Assembly: GCF_025397995.1 (NCBI RefSeq)
Contig: NZ_CP104550.1
Span: 1,385,775-1,449,774, forward strand
Length of the DNA stretch: 64,000 nucleotides
Origin: Methanothermobacter wolfeii
GTDB taxonomy: Archaea; Methanobacteriota; Methanobacteria; Methanobacteriales; Methanothermobacteraceae
Reading direction: 5' to 3'
Part shown: piece by piece, positions 8,068-18,360 of the stretch
Layout of the letters: every line of letters begins with the position of its first letter
How positions within the stretch are numbered: position 1 is the first letter of the stretch
Notes under the pieces: model-generated
The model's database searches: none
Told to the model about the DNA's origin: nothing
The model's input: the letters and a program-made list of their open reading frames with translations, nothing else
Made by a program: the position numbers and the translations under genes

Positions 8068-8732
8068 TACTCTGTGGGGTCCTCAGCCCCTGCAAGTTCA
8101 AAGGCCCTCCTCCTCCGGAGGCATGACTCGCAGACTCCACAGTGGACATCCTCTCCGGTGTAACATGAATATGTGAGTTCAAAGGGGAAGTCCATCTCCA
8201 TACCGGCCTCAACTATCTCCTTCTTGGTCATGTCAATGACGGGGGCGAGGACCCTGACACCCCTGAGGGTCCCTATACCCAGGAGGCTGTTGAAGGCCTC
8301 GAGGAATTCCCTTGAATTATCCGGGAATGTGGCTGCCTCCTCCCTGTCCCAGCCAACTATAACCGCGTCCGCGTCAAGGGCCTCTGCAAAGGACACCCCC
8401 ACCGAGGTGAAGACTATGTTCCTGCCGGGGACCCAGACCTTCCTGGCTGTCTCAAGGCACTCCTCAACATCATCAAGGTCCCCTGGTGAGGGCAGCTCCC
8501 CATCATCCGTCAACACGGAACCTCCGAGTTCGCCGAGCCATGGGAGCTCTATGACCCTGTGTTCAATTCCCAGGTACTCTGAGAGTTTCCTGGCGTACCT
8601 GACCTCCATCTGGGCGCTCCTCTGCCCATAATCAAATGTGATGGCACTTATATCGTATTCTCTGCTTAGGAGTGCCGTTGAGACACCCGAATCCATACCT
8701 GCTGATAATATGCTGATGGCCTTCCTCATCAT
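8058..8732 (-). CDS. queC: 7-cyano-7-deazaguanine synthase
   Basis: ATP-dependent enzyme that converts 7-carboxy-7-deazaguanine to preQ0, the precursor of archaeosine in tRNA. The N terminus has the PP-loop SAGMDSG (usually SGGMDS), and the C terminus has the zinc-binding cysteines in SCYTGEDVHCGVCESC. Its 224 residues fit the family. The ATG overlaps the stop of the upstream larC-like gene and follows AGGAGGT, so the two are coupled; a second ATG three bases later is also possible. A perfect inverted repeat spans the stop codon. Confidence 0.9.
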   Translation of the reverse strand: MMRKAISILSAGMDSGVSTALLSREYDISAITFDYGQRSAQMEVRYARKLSEYLGIEHRVIELPWLGELGGSVLTDDGELPSPGDLDDVEECLETARKVWVPGRNIVFTSVGVSFAEALDADAVIVGWDREEAATFPDNSREFLEAFNSLLGIGTLRGVRVLAPVIDMTKKEIVEAGMEMDFPFELTYSCYTGEDVHCGVCESCLRRRRAFELAGAEDPTEYRE

Positions 8733-9940
8733 TGACCTCCTGATCTCTGTAGAGACGCCCTGAACTGTTCCTCCGCCATCTCAATAACATCCCTGAGGGG
8801 TATGCCTGTCTCAAGGGATATCCTCCGGGCGTCATCGTACTCTATCCTTGCGTTCAGTGGCCTGGATCCAAGGAATCCCACCTTGAACCTTGCCCTGCGC
8901 CTCCCCCTGATTTCAACCTCACCCTCTATTATCTTCCTTTCAAGTATGCTCCTGTGGACTTGCGGGAAAACCCTGACCCCAAGCGTCCCGGTCTCCCTGA
9001 ACAGGGCCTCAAGGATCCTTTCATGCTCCGCCTCCCTGCATATTACCCTGATAAGCTGACCCGGCCTGTTCTTCTTCATTATAACAGGGGTTAGTGTCAC
9101 GTCAAGGGCCCCCTCATCCATGAGTCGCTTGAATAGGCTCCCCAGGACCTCCCCGCTCAGGTGATCAACATTTGTCTCAAGGAGGACTATCCTGTCGGAG
9201 GGTAGGGGTTCCCTTCCCCTGAGGATCCTGAGGACGTTGGGGAAGTCCGGGTCCATCCTGCCTGCGCCGTAGCCTGTGGCCTGTATCTCCATTGGAGGGT
9301 AGAACCTCCTGTGGCCCTCTGCCATGTTAACCAGGAGCGCCGCCCCTGTTGGTGTTGTGAGTTCCACCTCGGCCGGCCCTCCCTCCACCGGGAAGCCCCT
9401 CAGGATTTCTGCTGTTGCAGGTGCGGGTACCGGTGTTATACCGTGGGCCCCCATGACCCTGCCTCCCCCAACCGAAACAGGTAGCGTGTAGACCTTATCC
9501 ATGTGCATGTTAAGGTCGAAGTAGGCGAAGACCGCCCCGATAACATCTGCAACCGCATCTGCAGCTCCGACCTCATGGAAGTGTATCTCATCGAGTCCCC
9601 TGCCGTGTACCGATGACTCTGCCTGGGCGATTGTATGGAACACTGCCCTGGCCATTGACATCATATCATCATCAAGGAGGGGGTTTTTGATGCCGTCAAG
9701 GCGCCTGAGGAACTCCCTGTATCCTATGGCCTGTGATTCATCGGTTTTCACTTCAACGTAGGTTGCCCTGATACCCGCCCTTTTAACCTCAGAGACCCTG
9801 ACCTCAGCACCGCCGAAGTGGGATGCTGCCTCCTCCATTACCTCAACTGTCCTTTCGGGGTGGGCTCCGAGGTCCATGAGGGCCCCGACCATCATGTTCC
9901 CTGAAACACCTGCAACCTGGGGGTCTATTACCGTAACCAT
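8729..9940 (-). CDS. larC: LarC-like nickel insertion protein
   Basis: Homologue of LarC, the CTP-dependent enzyme that inserts nickel into the pyridinium dithiocarboxylate pincer cofactor of lactate racemase. The protein begins MVTVIDPQVAGVSGNMMVGA, has the His-rich segment EIHFHEVGAADAVADVIG, and the C-terminal half has the expected LETNVDHLSGE segment. I start at the ATG at 9940, five bases after AGGTG, which gives 403 residues; an upstream ATG lacks such a site. No LarB or LarE is visible nearby, so the client enzyme is unknown. It forms an operon with queC. Confidence 0.8.
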   Translation of the reverse strand: MVTVIDPQVAGVSGNMMVGALMDLGAHPERTVEVMEEAASHFGGAEVRVSEVKRAGIRATYVEVKTDESQAIGYREFLRRLDGIKNPLLDDDMMSMARAVFHTIAQAESSVHGRGLDEIHFHEVGAADAVADVIGAVFAYFDLNMHMDKVYTLPVSVGGGRVMGAHGITPVPAPATAEILRGFPVEGGPAEVELTTPTGAALLVNMAEGHRRFYPPMEIQATGYGAGRMDPDFPNVLRILRGREPLPSDRIVLLETNVDHLSGEVLGSLFKRLMDEGALDVTLTPVIMKKNRPGQLIRVICREAEHERILEALFRETGTLGVRVFPQVHRSILERKIIEGEVEIRGRRRARFKVGFLGSRPLNARIEYDDARRISLETGIPLRDVIEMAEEQFRASLQRSGGQ

Positions 9941-9996
9941 GGGAGCACCTGTATTCCTGTCATGAAGCATTCAGTGAATATGGCTAAAACCTGGAT

Positions 9997-10329
9997 CTAG
10001 GTACCCGGGGAGTTTACTATTATCCTCTTTATGGGGATCTCCATTATGGTGTACTTCTCCTCACCCATATCATCCCTGAACCTTTTTATGATGGGTTCAA
10101 CCATTTCCTCATCCACAACGGAGCATACGAGGACGGCGTCCCTTGCATAGTCATGTATCAGTGAGATGGCTGATTCAGGGTCCTCCTTAACAGTGAATCC
10201 CTTCCATTCTGCCGGGGAAACACCCCTGTACTCCACAATGTAGAAGCCTGTGACGCCCTCATCAGCCAGTATGTTCATGACACGGCCGAGGTTCTCAACC
10301 TCAATGAATATACGCAGATGCACCTTCAT
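9997..10329 (-). CDS. PII-like small protein (MJ1244 family)
   Basis: Protein of 110 residues starting [20 protein letters not shown], with an alternating strand-helix pattern that resembles nitrogen regulatory protein PII; I recall it as the archaeal Nit_Regul_Hom family. No ligand or target is known to me. The start at 10329 follows GGTG by six bases; a longer reading frame upstream has no such site. It sits divergent to the cobZ-cobS pair, with a 189-base spacer between them. Confidence 0.6.
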   Translation of the reverse strand: MKVHLRIFIEVENLGRVMNILADEGVTGFYIVEYRGVSPAEWKGFTVKEDPESAISLIHDYARDAVLVCSVVDEEMVEPIIKRFRDDMGEEKYTIMEIPIKRIIVNSPGT

Positions 10330-10518
10330 TAACATCACCAGATATAGATATGTGTTGTGCAGATAATAAATCTGATGATGGGAGATCCTTACAGGCAGGG
10401 TCCATAAGATGGATGCCATGGGCCGATAAGGATATGGGTATCCTCCATCCGCATGTGGGTGAACCTCATGAATGTGGATATGCCTGGATGAACCGATAAA
10501 TAACTGAAGGTGAACCCT

Positions 10519-11358
10519 TTGAAGGAAGAAGTGAATGTTAACGGGATTGGAGTATCATTTGAAGGCGATAAGGTGGTGGTCTCTGGGGATTCTGGACTGG
10601 TGGTGGCTGGAGACTCCATACTGTTTACCGGTGAACTTGAATATGAGATGGTGTCAGGGGATATTGAGGTTAGCTCCCTGGAGAATGTTACCTGCGCATC
10701 ATCATATCATGATGGTGTCCTGGATCTCCTTGTGGTCCTTGGGGAGCCCTGCGGTGACCGTGTCCTGGAGTGCTTCAGGGCCGCGGTTGAGGAGGCCTCC
10801 CTCAGGGCAGGGATACTCATGAAGCTCCTGAGGTCCAGGATAACCCTTGTATCCCTCCCTGGAAGCTCAGAATATGATGATTCCTGCCTCAGGGGTGCTG
10901 TGGGGGATGTTCTCGGCAAGGTCCTCCTGCCGGGTCCTGGTGTTGAGGAATGCCTGAGGATGCACGGTGCCGGGATGGAAGAGATGGTTGATGCTGGAAT
11001 GGAGCTCTGTGTCGGTGTTGAGGTCACCGCTGAGCTCCGGGAAAGGCTTGAGGCCGAGATAACCCGGGCCCTGGGTGACCTTAACGTGAGGGCCCTTCTT
11101 GCAGCGGCACTCCACCTTGAGGATGACATAGAAAACCGGAGGCTCCTTGGCCTTGACCTCAGGGATGACCCGGCGTTCCTTTACAGTGATGAGGTTATAG
11201 GGATGGCCATCGCAAACCAGATAGCCGGTACAAAGGCCATATTTAACTTCAAACGCTATGATGAGGAGAAGCCCGGGGTTATAGGTGGGCTGGGCCCCAT
11301 GGTCGATGATGCTGTTGCAGGGCTCATAGCAGGGTGCATGTCCCGCATCTTTGAATGA
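10519..11358 (+). CDS. cobZ: CobZ-like alpha-ribazole phosphatase with an extra N-terminal domain
   Basis: The C-terminal half (from about residue 130) resembles archaeal CobZ, a PgpA-related phosphatase that removes the phosphate from alpha-ribazole-5'-phosphate or cobalamin-5'-phosphate in cobamide synthesis; ending motifs are [19 protein letters not shown] and [13 protein letters not shown]. The first 130 residues are an additional domain. In the related CbiS fusion of other methanogens this position holds a CbiZ amidohydrolase, but I cannot recognise CbiZ motifs here. The start is taken as the TTG at 10519, six bases after AAGGTG. cobS follows 15 bases later, which supports the pathway. 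Confidence 0.7.
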   Translation: MKEEVNVNGIGVSFEGDKVVVSGDSGLVVAGDSILFTGELEYEMVSGDIEVSSLENVTCASSYHDGVLDLLVVLGEPCGDRVLECFRAAVEEASLRAGILMKLLRSRITLVSLPGSSEYDDSCLRGAVGDVLGKVLLPGPGVEECLRMHGAGMEEMVDAGMELCVGVEVTAELRERLEAEITRALGDLNVRALLAAALHLEDDIENRRLLGLDLRDDPAFLYSDEVIGMAIANQIAGTKAIFNFKRYDEEKPGVIGGLGPMVDDAVAGLIAGCMSRIFE

Positions 11359-11373
11359 TTAAGGTGGCTGGAG

Positions 11374-12117
11374 ATGGACTTCATCAGGAAATTCGCAGGT
11401 CTCCTATCCTTCTCAACCATCGTTCCGATCCGTTCAGATGCGAGTGTTGAGGATATAGCATCCCTGACCCTCCACTGGCCCCTTGTTGGGCTGTTCATTG
11501 GGGGTGTTGTGGGTTTAAGCGGACTTATCTGTTCAAGGGTCCTGCCGGGTCCTGTTGCTGCATGCCTGGCCTATGCTGTGGCCGTCTGGTTCACCGGTTT
11601 CCATCACCTTGATGGGCTGATAGATATGGGTGATGCCCTCATGTCCCACGGGACCTTTGAGAGGAAGGTTGAGATAATGAGGGACCCCAGGATAGGTACC
11701 GGCGGCCTGGGGCTTCTTCTAATCGTATCCTCCACCACCATTGCATCAATCTACTCCCTCCCCACGGGCCTTATCCTTCAGGGGCTTCTCATCTCCGAGG
11801 TTGGGGCCAAGCTGGGTATAACTGGATGTGCCCTTGTATCAAGGCCCCTTGACACCGGGACCGGACGCTACTTTATACTGGCTGCCAGGAGGGGTGGTGC
11901 TCTCCCTGTCTGGCTCATCTGGATGGTTGCAGGGTACCTCATCCTCGGGCTGCCGGGGGCGGTCTCGGTTGTCTCCGGAATCCTGGCAGGGGTCTTCATG
12001 GGACTTGTTGCAAGGAGGAACTTCTACTGGAGTACTGGTGACGTGCTCGGCGCATCCAATGAGTTTGCAAGGATGATGTCCCTCCTGGGGCTTCTTGCAG
12101 GTGTCAGGTTAATATGA
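11374..12117 (+). CDS. cobS: Cobalamin-5'-phosphate synthase
   Basis: Integral membrane enzyme that joins GDP-cobinamide to alpha-ribazole(-phosphate), the last assembly step of cobamides. The 247-residue protein has the conserved [17 protein letters not shown] motif near residue 75, several hydrophobic helices, and the later VGAKLGITG region. It lies directly after the cobZ-like gene. Cobamides are needed for MtrA and for the B12 radical SAM protein at the other end of the window. Confidence 0.9.
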   Translation: MDFIRKFAGLLSFSTIVPIRSDASVEDIASLTLHWPLVGLFIGGVVGLSGLICSRVLPGPVAACLAYAVAVWFTGFHHLDGLIDMGDALMSHGTFERKVEIMRDPRIGTGGLGLLLIVSSTTIASIYSLPTGLILQGLLISEVGAKLGITGCALVSRPLDTGTGRYFILAARRGGALPVWLIWMVAGYLILGLPGAVSVVSGILAGVFMGLVARRNFYWSTGDVLGASNEFARMMSLLGLLAGVRLI

Positions 12118-12325
12118 TTAATGAAGACCGGGCCGGGGGGTTGATGCTCAACATGTACCCTGGATTCCCGCGGGTGTCAGATATGATGGTGCCGATTACG
12201 CATCACGATAAAATTCCAGCATATCAAATGTAAGGATAAACCCCTGATTAAACACGCAACACCGATAAAATTGTCTGATCGTGGATTGATTAATGAAGAA
12301 AAGAAATCAGCTGGAGGAGTATGAT

Positions 12326-12880
12326 ATGGATGTTAAGGTTCTGAGACTGGGTCATCGGAGATCAAGGGATGCTAGGATAACCACACATGTATGTTTAACC
12401 GCAAGGGCCTTCGGGGCCTCGGAGGTTATACTGAGCGGTGAGGAGGATCGTAATCTTATGGAGAGCGTTGAGGATGTTGTTGAACGCTGGGGCGGTCCCT
12501 TCAGGGTTAGCTACAGGCGTAACTGGCAGGGAGTCATTGATGACTGGAAGAGGAGCGGTGGAGAGGTCGTGCACCTTACAATGTACGGGCTCCCTGCAAG
12601 GGACGTTATACCCTCCATGAGGGAGACGGGGAGGGATAAACTGGTGGTTGTCGGGGGTGCAAGGGTCCCCGGGAAGGTCTACAGGCTGGCCGACTACAAC
12701 GTTGGTGTGACAAACCAGCCCCACTCCGAGGTATCATCCCTTGCCGTGTTCCTCCACATGCTGTTTGATGGTGCTGAATTCGACCTTAAATTCAGTGATG
12801 CCATGGTGGAGGTGGTCCCCCAGGCCCATGGTAAAAGGATTAGGACAGGGGATGGTGATGAGGATGCTGAAATTGATTGA
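12326..12880 (+). CDS. trm56: tRNA (cytidine(56)-2'-O)-methyltransferase
   Basis: SPOUT-class RNA methyltransferase that modifies C56 in the T-loop of archaeal tRNAs. The N terminus MDVKVLRLGHRRSRDARITTH is characteristic, and the C-terminal half carries the knot region LVVVGGARVPGKVYRLADYNVGV. I use the ATG at 12326, preceded by GGAGG, giving 184 residues. It overlaps the start of upp by about 17 bases. Confidence 0.85.
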   Translation: MDVKVLRLGHRRSRDARITTHVCLTARAFGASEVILSGEEDRNLMESVEDVVERWGGPFRVSYRRNWQGVIDDWKRSGGEVVHLTMYGLPARDVIPSMRETGRDKLVVVGGARVPGKVYRLADYNVGVTNQPHSEVSSLAVFLHMLFDGAEFDLKFSDAMVEVVPQAHGKRIRTGDGDEDAEID

Positions 12881-13502
12881 TAACCTTATCGTAAGGGAGA
12901 CCCTGACCTCCATAAGGCGTAAGGGGGTTAGAGCTGCGGATTTCAGGCGGGGACTCTCTGAGCTGGGGCGTTACATGGCCTATGAATTTGCAGACACCCT
13001 CAACTACAGGGATGTGGAGGTTGAAACACCCCTGGGCGTTGCAGGTGGTGTTGAGATAAGCGACCGGGAAAGGATGGTTGTTGTGAGCATACTCAGGGCC
13101 TCGCTGCCCTTCAGTGAGGGTGTGATGAAGGTTTTCCCTGAGGCCCATCACGGGATCATAGGCGCCCGGCGGTCAGATGAACCCCCATTCAATGTATCCA
13201 TAGACTACATAAGGATGCCCCGGCTGGATGGCCGGATCCTTGTGGTGGCTGACCCCATGCTTGCAACCGGTAACACCATGCTGGGCATACTTGAGGAGCT
13301 GGGGGGTTTCGGGTCCCCTGATAGGACCGTGATATTCAATGTGCTCTCCTCAAGGGAGGGCCTTGAAAGGGTGCTCAGGCGGGACCTTGAGGTCTACACC
13401 TGCGGTGTTGATGACAAACTCGATGATAGGGGGTACATCGTCCCGGGCCTCGGTGATGCAGGTGACCTGGCCTTCGGCAGGCCATCAGAATGCAGAAAAT
13501 AA
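12864..13502 (+). CDS. upp: Uracil phosphoribosyltransferase
   Basis: Salvage enzyme that makes UMP from uracil and PRPP. The PRPP-binding loop is VVADPMLATGNTM near residue 130, and the family segments LRASLPF and YIVPGLGDAGDLAFG are present, the last being the uracil-binding region. Of the close start codons 12852, 12858 and 12864, I choose 12864 because GGTG lies six bases before it. It is translationally coupled to trm56. The spacer after it carries a 17-base direct repeat. Confidence 0.88.
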   Translation: MLKLIDNLIVRETLTSIRRKGVRAADFRRGLSELGRYMAYEFADTLNYRDVEVETPLGVAGGVEISDRERMVVVSILRASLPFSEGVMKVFPEAHHGIIGARRSDEPPFNVSIDYIRMPRLDGRILVVADPMLATGNTMLGILEELGGFGSPDRTVIFNVLSSREGLERVLRRDLEVYTCGVDDKLDDRGYIVPGLGDAGDLAFGRPSECRK

Positions 13503-13537
13503 AGGGGCTCCTGCCTGGATATGGGTCATGAAGCCAT

Positions 13538-13623
13538 ACAGATTATCCATGGATTGGATGTGGAGTCGTCATCACAAGCCACAATAAAAATAACCGCAAA
13601 ACCAACACAGATTATCCGTGGAT
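13538..13623 (+). repeat. 17-base direct repeat after upp
   Basis: ACAGATTATCCATGGAT at 13538-13554 recurs with one change at 13607-13623, offset 69. Both copies lie in the spacer between the convergent upp and fumarase genes. Confidence 0.75.
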
Positions 13624-13656
13624 CCATGAAAAAAGGTCCCTGCTGAGGGCATCCTA

Positions 13657-14160
13657 TCATTCATTACTGTATATGGATCTCCCGGAGGCCGCTGCAACTA
13701 TCCCCGGGATCCCCTCAACCCTTAACTCGAATATGGCCTCCATGCCCTCCTCCTCGAAGGCCGCCACCCTCCTGGATTTCACCCTGCTTGTGAGGAGTGC
13801 CGCTACTGGTGGTGTTACAATAAAAACAGCCCCTGCCTCTCCAAGGGCCCTGATTGTGTCATCGCCAAGCTTACCCTTCCCTATATGTACCAGGACCCCT
13901 GCAGATGCAAGGTAGGGTATGCTTTCCTCTATATCCTCCTTGTTACTGCTTGTGGGGGCTATCCCTGCAGGGCTTACGGCGGTGTGCATTATGGCAGCCC
14001 CCTTGACATCTATGGGACTTTCACCATTTTTAAGTGCCCCTACGAGTTTCGGGAGTGCCGCGTCCCTTCCTGTGAAGATGGTGCCCCTGAGGAGGACCCT
14101 GTCACCCACCTCAAGTTTCCCTATCTCTGCAGGGTCTGCGGGTAGTGTTATCTCAATCAT
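13657..14160 (-). CDS. fumB: Class I fumarate hydratase, beta subunit
   Basis: C-terminal (beta) domain protein of the two-subunit, iron-sulfur class I fumarase or tartrate dehydratase, converting fumarate and malate. The 167-residue protein begins MIEITLPADPAEIGKLEVGD and has the conserved LRGTIFTGRDAA segment and the catalytic-region GKGKLG. The alpha subunit is not in this window. The gene follows mfnA by 18 bases on the same strand. Confidence 0.88.
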   Translation of the reverse strand: MIEITLPADPAEIGKLEVGDRVLLRGTIFTGRDAALPKLVGALKNGESPIDVKGAAIMHTAVSPAGIAPTSSNKEDIEESIPYLASAGVLVHIGKGKLGDDTIRALGEAGAVFIVTPPVAALLTSRVKSRRVAAFEEEGMEAIFELRVEGIPGIVAAASGRSIYSNE

Positions 14161-14178
14161 CCTATCACTCCAGGCTTA

Positions 14179-15327
14179 TCAGATGAGGCCTTCAAGGTCC
14201 TCGAGGAAAATTTCAATGTGCTCCTCCCTGATATGGGGCATCAGGACCACCCTTATGGCGGGGGGGCAGGATGCAACTGAAACCGCCCATCCCCTTGACT
14301 CAAGGAGCCCTGCAAGTTCCCCTGGTGGGATTGATGGGTGGTTGAATGCCACTATGTTGAGCTCTGGCTCGGTGACCGGTATGTAGCCGAGGCCCCTGAG
14401 GCCCTCCAGGAGCTTAAATGTTACCCCCATAACCTTCAGGGCCAGTTTACGGTAACCTTCACGGCCCATATGCTTCATAACGGCCCATGTGGCTGCAGCC
14501 GATGCACCTGTCCTTGTGCCCACTATGGTTGACTGCTGCTTCTCTGTAAGGTAGGGTGTGTCGATGCTCATGGCATCAAGGCTGGATTCGTCCCTGAAGA
14601 GGATACATCCGCTGGGTATGGGTGCCAGGCCCATCTTATGGGGGTCGACGGTTATGGATGACACCCCTGGGAGTCTGAAATCGAATTCAGGGAGCTCATA
14701 ACCGGCCTCCCTGAGGAAGGGTATTATGAATCCCCCGAAGGCGGCGTCTACGTGGAGGTGGATGCCCTCCTCAAGGCAGATCTCTGAGAGTTCAGGGATG
14801 GGGTCTATCATACCCAGCTCCGTTGTCCCTGCAACCCCCACAACCGCCACGGTGTCATCCGATATGAGGTCCGAAACCGATGACGTGTCCACCCTGTAGT
14901 TATCATCCAGTTCAGCCTCCCTGAGCTCAAGGCGGAGTATATCCGCGGCCTTCCTGAAGGAGAAGTGGGCTGACCTGGGTACTATTATTTCGGGTTTCTT
15001 GGTTTCTGACATGTTCCTGGCGGCCCTCATGGCCATGAGGTTGGCCTCGGTGCCCCCTGTTACGATGTGCCCCCTGGCATCAGCATTCCCCATCAGGGCG
15101 CAGAGCATCCCTATTACCCTTGATTCAAGGTCCCTGGTGCCTCTGAAGAGTCCGGGGTCTCCCAGGTTCGATTCAAGGAAGCTGCAGTAGACCTCCCTTG
15201 CAAGGGGGTGGGAGCAGGTGCACATGGAGCCCAGTATCCTTCCGGAGCTGTAGCTCATATCCTGCTTCCGGTATTCCTCCAGGAGCCGGAGCACCTCTTC
15301 CCTTGAAAGGCCCTTTTCATCCATCAT
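14179..15327 (-). CDS. mfnA: L-tyrosine/L-aspartate decarboxylase
   Basis: PLP enzyme that makes tyramine for the methanofuran side chain and can form beta-alanine from aspartate. The PLP lysine is Lys231 in [13 protein letters not shown], and HVDAAFGG holds the conserved Asp that binds the pyridine nitrogen. Length 382 fits archaeal MfnA. It is followed by fumarase beta in a probable operon and preceded by ppsA with a short T-rich spacer. Confidence 0.9.
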   Translation of the reverse strand: MMDEKGLSREEVLRLLEEYRKQDMSYSSGRILGSMCTCSHPLAREVYCSFLESNLGDPGLFRGTRDLESRVIGMLCALMGNADARGHIVTGGTEANLMAMRAARNMSETKKPEIIVPRSAHFSFRKAADILRLELREAELDDNYRVDTSSVSDLISDDTVAVVGVAGTTELGMIDPIPELSEICLEEGIHLHVDAAFGGFIIPFLREAGYELPEFDFRLPGVSSITVDPHKMGLAPIPSGCILFRDESSLDAMSIDTPYLTEKQQSTIVGTRTGASAAATWAVMKHMGREGYRKLALKVMGVTFKLLEGLRGLGYIPVTEPELNIVAFNHPSIPPGELAGLLESRGWAVSVASCPPAIRVVLMPHIREEHIEIFLEDLEGLI

Positions 15328-15345
15328 CTACCACGAAAAAATAGT

Positions 15346-17628
15346 TTAGAGTAGTTTCCTCGCTGCCTTCAGGAGGAGTCTCTGCTCGGCCCGTGCAACG
15401 GTTTTCCTTACCTCTGCAACCGCATCTGTATTGGCTGATACACTGCTTATTCCAAGTTCAACCAGTTTTTCAACTATCCTTGGAATGCTTCCTGCCTGTC
15501 CGCAGATGCTTGTCTTAACACCTGCCTCGTTGCACTTCCTTATAACCCTCTCGATGAGTTTCAGTACGGCGGGGTGGCCCTCTGTGTAGAGGTCCGCTAC
15601 GTGCTCATTGTTCCTGTCAATTGCAAGGGTGTACTGTGTAAGATCGTTTGTTCCGAAGCTGACGAAGTCAACGCCCACCTCTATGAAGTCCTCTATTATG
15701 AGGGCTGCTGCGGGTGTCTCGACCATTATACCGAATTCAACGTCCCTGTGGGGTTTCAGGCCTGCCTCCTCTGCGATCTCCTTGGCTTTGCGGAGTTCAT
15801 CCGGGTGCTGGACCAGGGGTATCATTATGCCTATATTGGTGTATCCCTGGTCATGCAGTTTCTTTATTGCCCTGAACTCTGCCCTCAGTATCTCGGGTTC
15901 GTCGAGTTCCCTGCGTATACCCCTCCAGCCAAGCATGGGGTTGTGTTCGTAGGGCTCGTTCTCTCCGCCCTCAAGGGTCTTGAATTCATCTGTTGGCGCG
16001 TCAAGGGTCCTGTACCATACCGGGCGTGGGTAGAACTCATCCGCAACCTTGAGTATGTTCTCGGCCAGGGTCCTGACCAGTTCATCCTCACGTCCCTCTT
16101 CAATGAATTTCCTTGGGTGAAGCCCTGTTGTGAGCATCATGTGTTCGGTCCTCAGGAGACCCACACCATCCGCGCCTGTTGCAGCAGCCTTCCTGGCGGC
16201 TTCAGGCATGCTCACGTTGACCTTGACCTCTGTTACCGTGAGTAGTGGTGATTCCACCGTGACGGTTTCGGGTGCGGCTTCAGCCTTCTCCTCGCCAAGG
16301 ACGCGCCCCTCATATACGAGTCCCCTGTTACCGTCGATGCTGACCACCTGTTCCTCCCTGAGGACCTGGGTTGCGTTCCCTGTACCCACAACGCACGGGA
16401 TTCCAAGTTCCCTGGAGACTATGGCTGCGTGGCATGTGACTCCTCCCTCATCGGTTATTATACCACTGGCGCGTTTCATTGCGGGTACCATATCCGGTGT
16501 TGTCATGACCGTCACGAGGATGTCGCCGACCTGTATCTTGTCGAGTTCATGGATCTCCCTGATTATCTTGACCTTACCTGATGCAATGCCCGGGCTTGCC
16601 CCGAGGCCCTTCACCAGGACCTCCCCTGATTCTGCCTCCGCCGCCTCCACGGTTTCCCCGGTGGCTTCTGCAAGGGTTGTTATGGGTCTTGACTGGAGCA
16701 TGTAGACCTTACCGTCCATTATGGCCCACTCGGTGTCCTGGGGGTAGCCGTAGTGTTCATGTATCCTTTTACCCATCTCGTTGAGGGCTGCGATCTCTTC
16801 ATCGGAGAGGACCCTTCTGTTCCTGAGTTCCTCAGGGACCTCCTTTTTAACGGTTTTTCCATCCTCCCTTGTGAACATGACGTTCTTTTCACCCACCGTG
16901 AATTCAAGGAGTTTCCCTGTTTTCTTATCAACCCAGTAGGTGTCGGGGGTCACTGAGCCTGAAACAACCGCCTCTCCAAGTCCCCATGACCCTTCAATGA
17001 GGATCTTGTCCTCGCCTGTTGACGGGTGGACCGTGAACATTACTCCGGCCTTCTCGGCATCAACCATCTCCTGGACCACGACGGCTATGTAGACCCTGGA
17101 GTGGTCAAAGTTGTTCTCTTCCCTGTAGAATATTGCCCTTGCCTCAAAGAGGGATGCCCAGCACTTTCTAACGTACTCCATGACATCTTCGGCGCCCTTT
17201 ATGTTGAGGAAGGTGTCCTGCTGACCCGCGAATGATGCCTCCGGGAGGTCCTCTGCTGTGGCCGAGGAACGTATCGCCACGTATACGTCGTCCTTCCCTA
17301 TCCTCTGGCAGAGGGCGTTGTATGATTCTATTATGAGTGTCTGTATGTCCTCCGGGATCTCTGTTGATGTGATTATATCCTTTATCTCCGCCGATACCCT
17401 CTGGAGTTCCTTTGTGTCGTTCACATCAAGGTTCTCCAGCATGTCCATGACCACGGACTGGAGGCCCGTATCTGCCATGAACTTTTCATAGGTTGCTGCT
17501 GTTACAACAAAGCCCGGAGGGACTGGTATGCCTGCCTGTGTCAGTTCACCAAGGTTAGCCCCCTTTCCACCGGCAATTCCCACATCATCCTTACCGAGTT
17601 CCTCAAAAAACGCCACATACTTAGCCAT
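15346..17628 (-). CDS. ppsA: Phosphoenolpyruvate synthase
   Basis: Makes phosphoenolpyruvate from pyruvate and ATP for gluconeogenesis. The 760-residue chain has the N-terminal ATP-grasp domain (GIAGGKGANLGELTQAGIPV), the phosphohistidine domain with His400 in GGVTCHAAIVSRELG, and the C-terminal barrel ending with the catalytic Cys in TSICGQAGS. It is a complete enzyme on its own strand block between rpl10e and mfnA. The length fits the family. Confidence 0.95.
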   Translation of the reverse strand: MAKYVAFFEELGKDDVGIAGGKGANLGELTQAGIPVPPGFVVTAATYEKFMADTGLQSVVMDMLENLDVNDTKELQRVSAEIKDIITSTEIPEDIQTLIIESYNALCQRIGKDDVYVAIRSSATAEDLPEASFAGQQDTFLNIKGAEDVMEYVRKCWASLFEARAIFYREENNFDHSRVYIAVVVQEMVDAEKAGVMFTVHPSTGEDKILIEGSWGLGEAVVSGSVTPDTYWVDKKTGKLLEFTVGEKNVMFTREDGKTVKKEVPEELRNRRVLSDEEIAALNEMGKRIHEHYGYPQDTEWAIMDGKVYMLQSRPITTLAEATGETVEAAEAESGEVLVKGLGASPGIASGKVKIIREIHELDKIQVGDILVTVMTTPDMVPAMKRASGIITDEGGVTCHAAIVSRELGIPCVVGTGNATQVLREEQVVSIDGNRGLVYEGRVLGEEKAEAAPETVTVESPLLTVTEVKVNVSMPEAARKAAATGADGVGLLRTEHMMLTTGLHPRKFIEEGREDELVRTLAENILKVADEFYPRPVWYRTLDAPTDEFKTLEGGENEPYEHNPMLGWRGIRRELDEPEILRAEFRAIKKLHDQGYTNIGIMIPLVQHPDELRKAKEIAEEAGLKPHRDVEFGIMVETPAAALIIEDFIEVGVDFVSFGTNDLTQYTLAIDRNNEHVADLYTEGHPAVLKLIERVIRKCNEAGVKTSICGQAGSIPRIVEKLVELGISSVSANTDAVAEVRKTVARAEQRLLLKAARKLL

Positions 17629-17666
17629 TCTATCCCCTGGTCTTTCTTTTAAGGTCTGGAATAATT

Positions 17667-17673
17667 AAAAAAA
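17667..17673 (-). terminator. T-run after rpl10e
   Basis: Seven A residues on the plus strand, read as T7 on the minus strand, eight bases past the rpl10e stop codon. Confidence 0.45.
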
Positions 17674-17680
17674 TGAGTGT

Positions 17681-18163
<483 letters not shown>

Positions 18164-18203
18164 AAATAATCCTCCTAAATTAAGTCTATGAGAATACTGC
18201 AAG

Positions 18204-18221
18204 CTCGCGATGGACCGCGAG
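18204..18221 (-). promoter_or_regulatory. Leader hairpin upstream of rpl10e
   Basis: CTCGCG at 18204-18209 pairs with CGCGAG at 18216-18221 around a 6-base loop. On the minus strand it lies 41-58 bases before the ATG, within the likely 5' leader. A regulatory role is only inferred. Confidence 0.35.
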
Positions 18222-18302
18222 GAATAACTATGAAATGAGTATCTCAGTAACCATTAATAAATATTGTCTTGGACTCCAGCAATAGGTTATAAGTTATGGT
18301 CT

Positions 18303-18318
18303 CTAATAATATAAAATA
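18303..18318 (+). promoter_or_regulatory. TATA promoter of the cooC-like operon
   Basis: CTAATAATATAAAATA gives an archaeal TATA box about 45-55 bases before the ATG at 18361; transcription would begin near 18340. Confidence 0.5.
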
Positions 18319-18360
18319 CATATCTGGATGGAATACCTCTTAAAGGTTTATGGTGTCATC

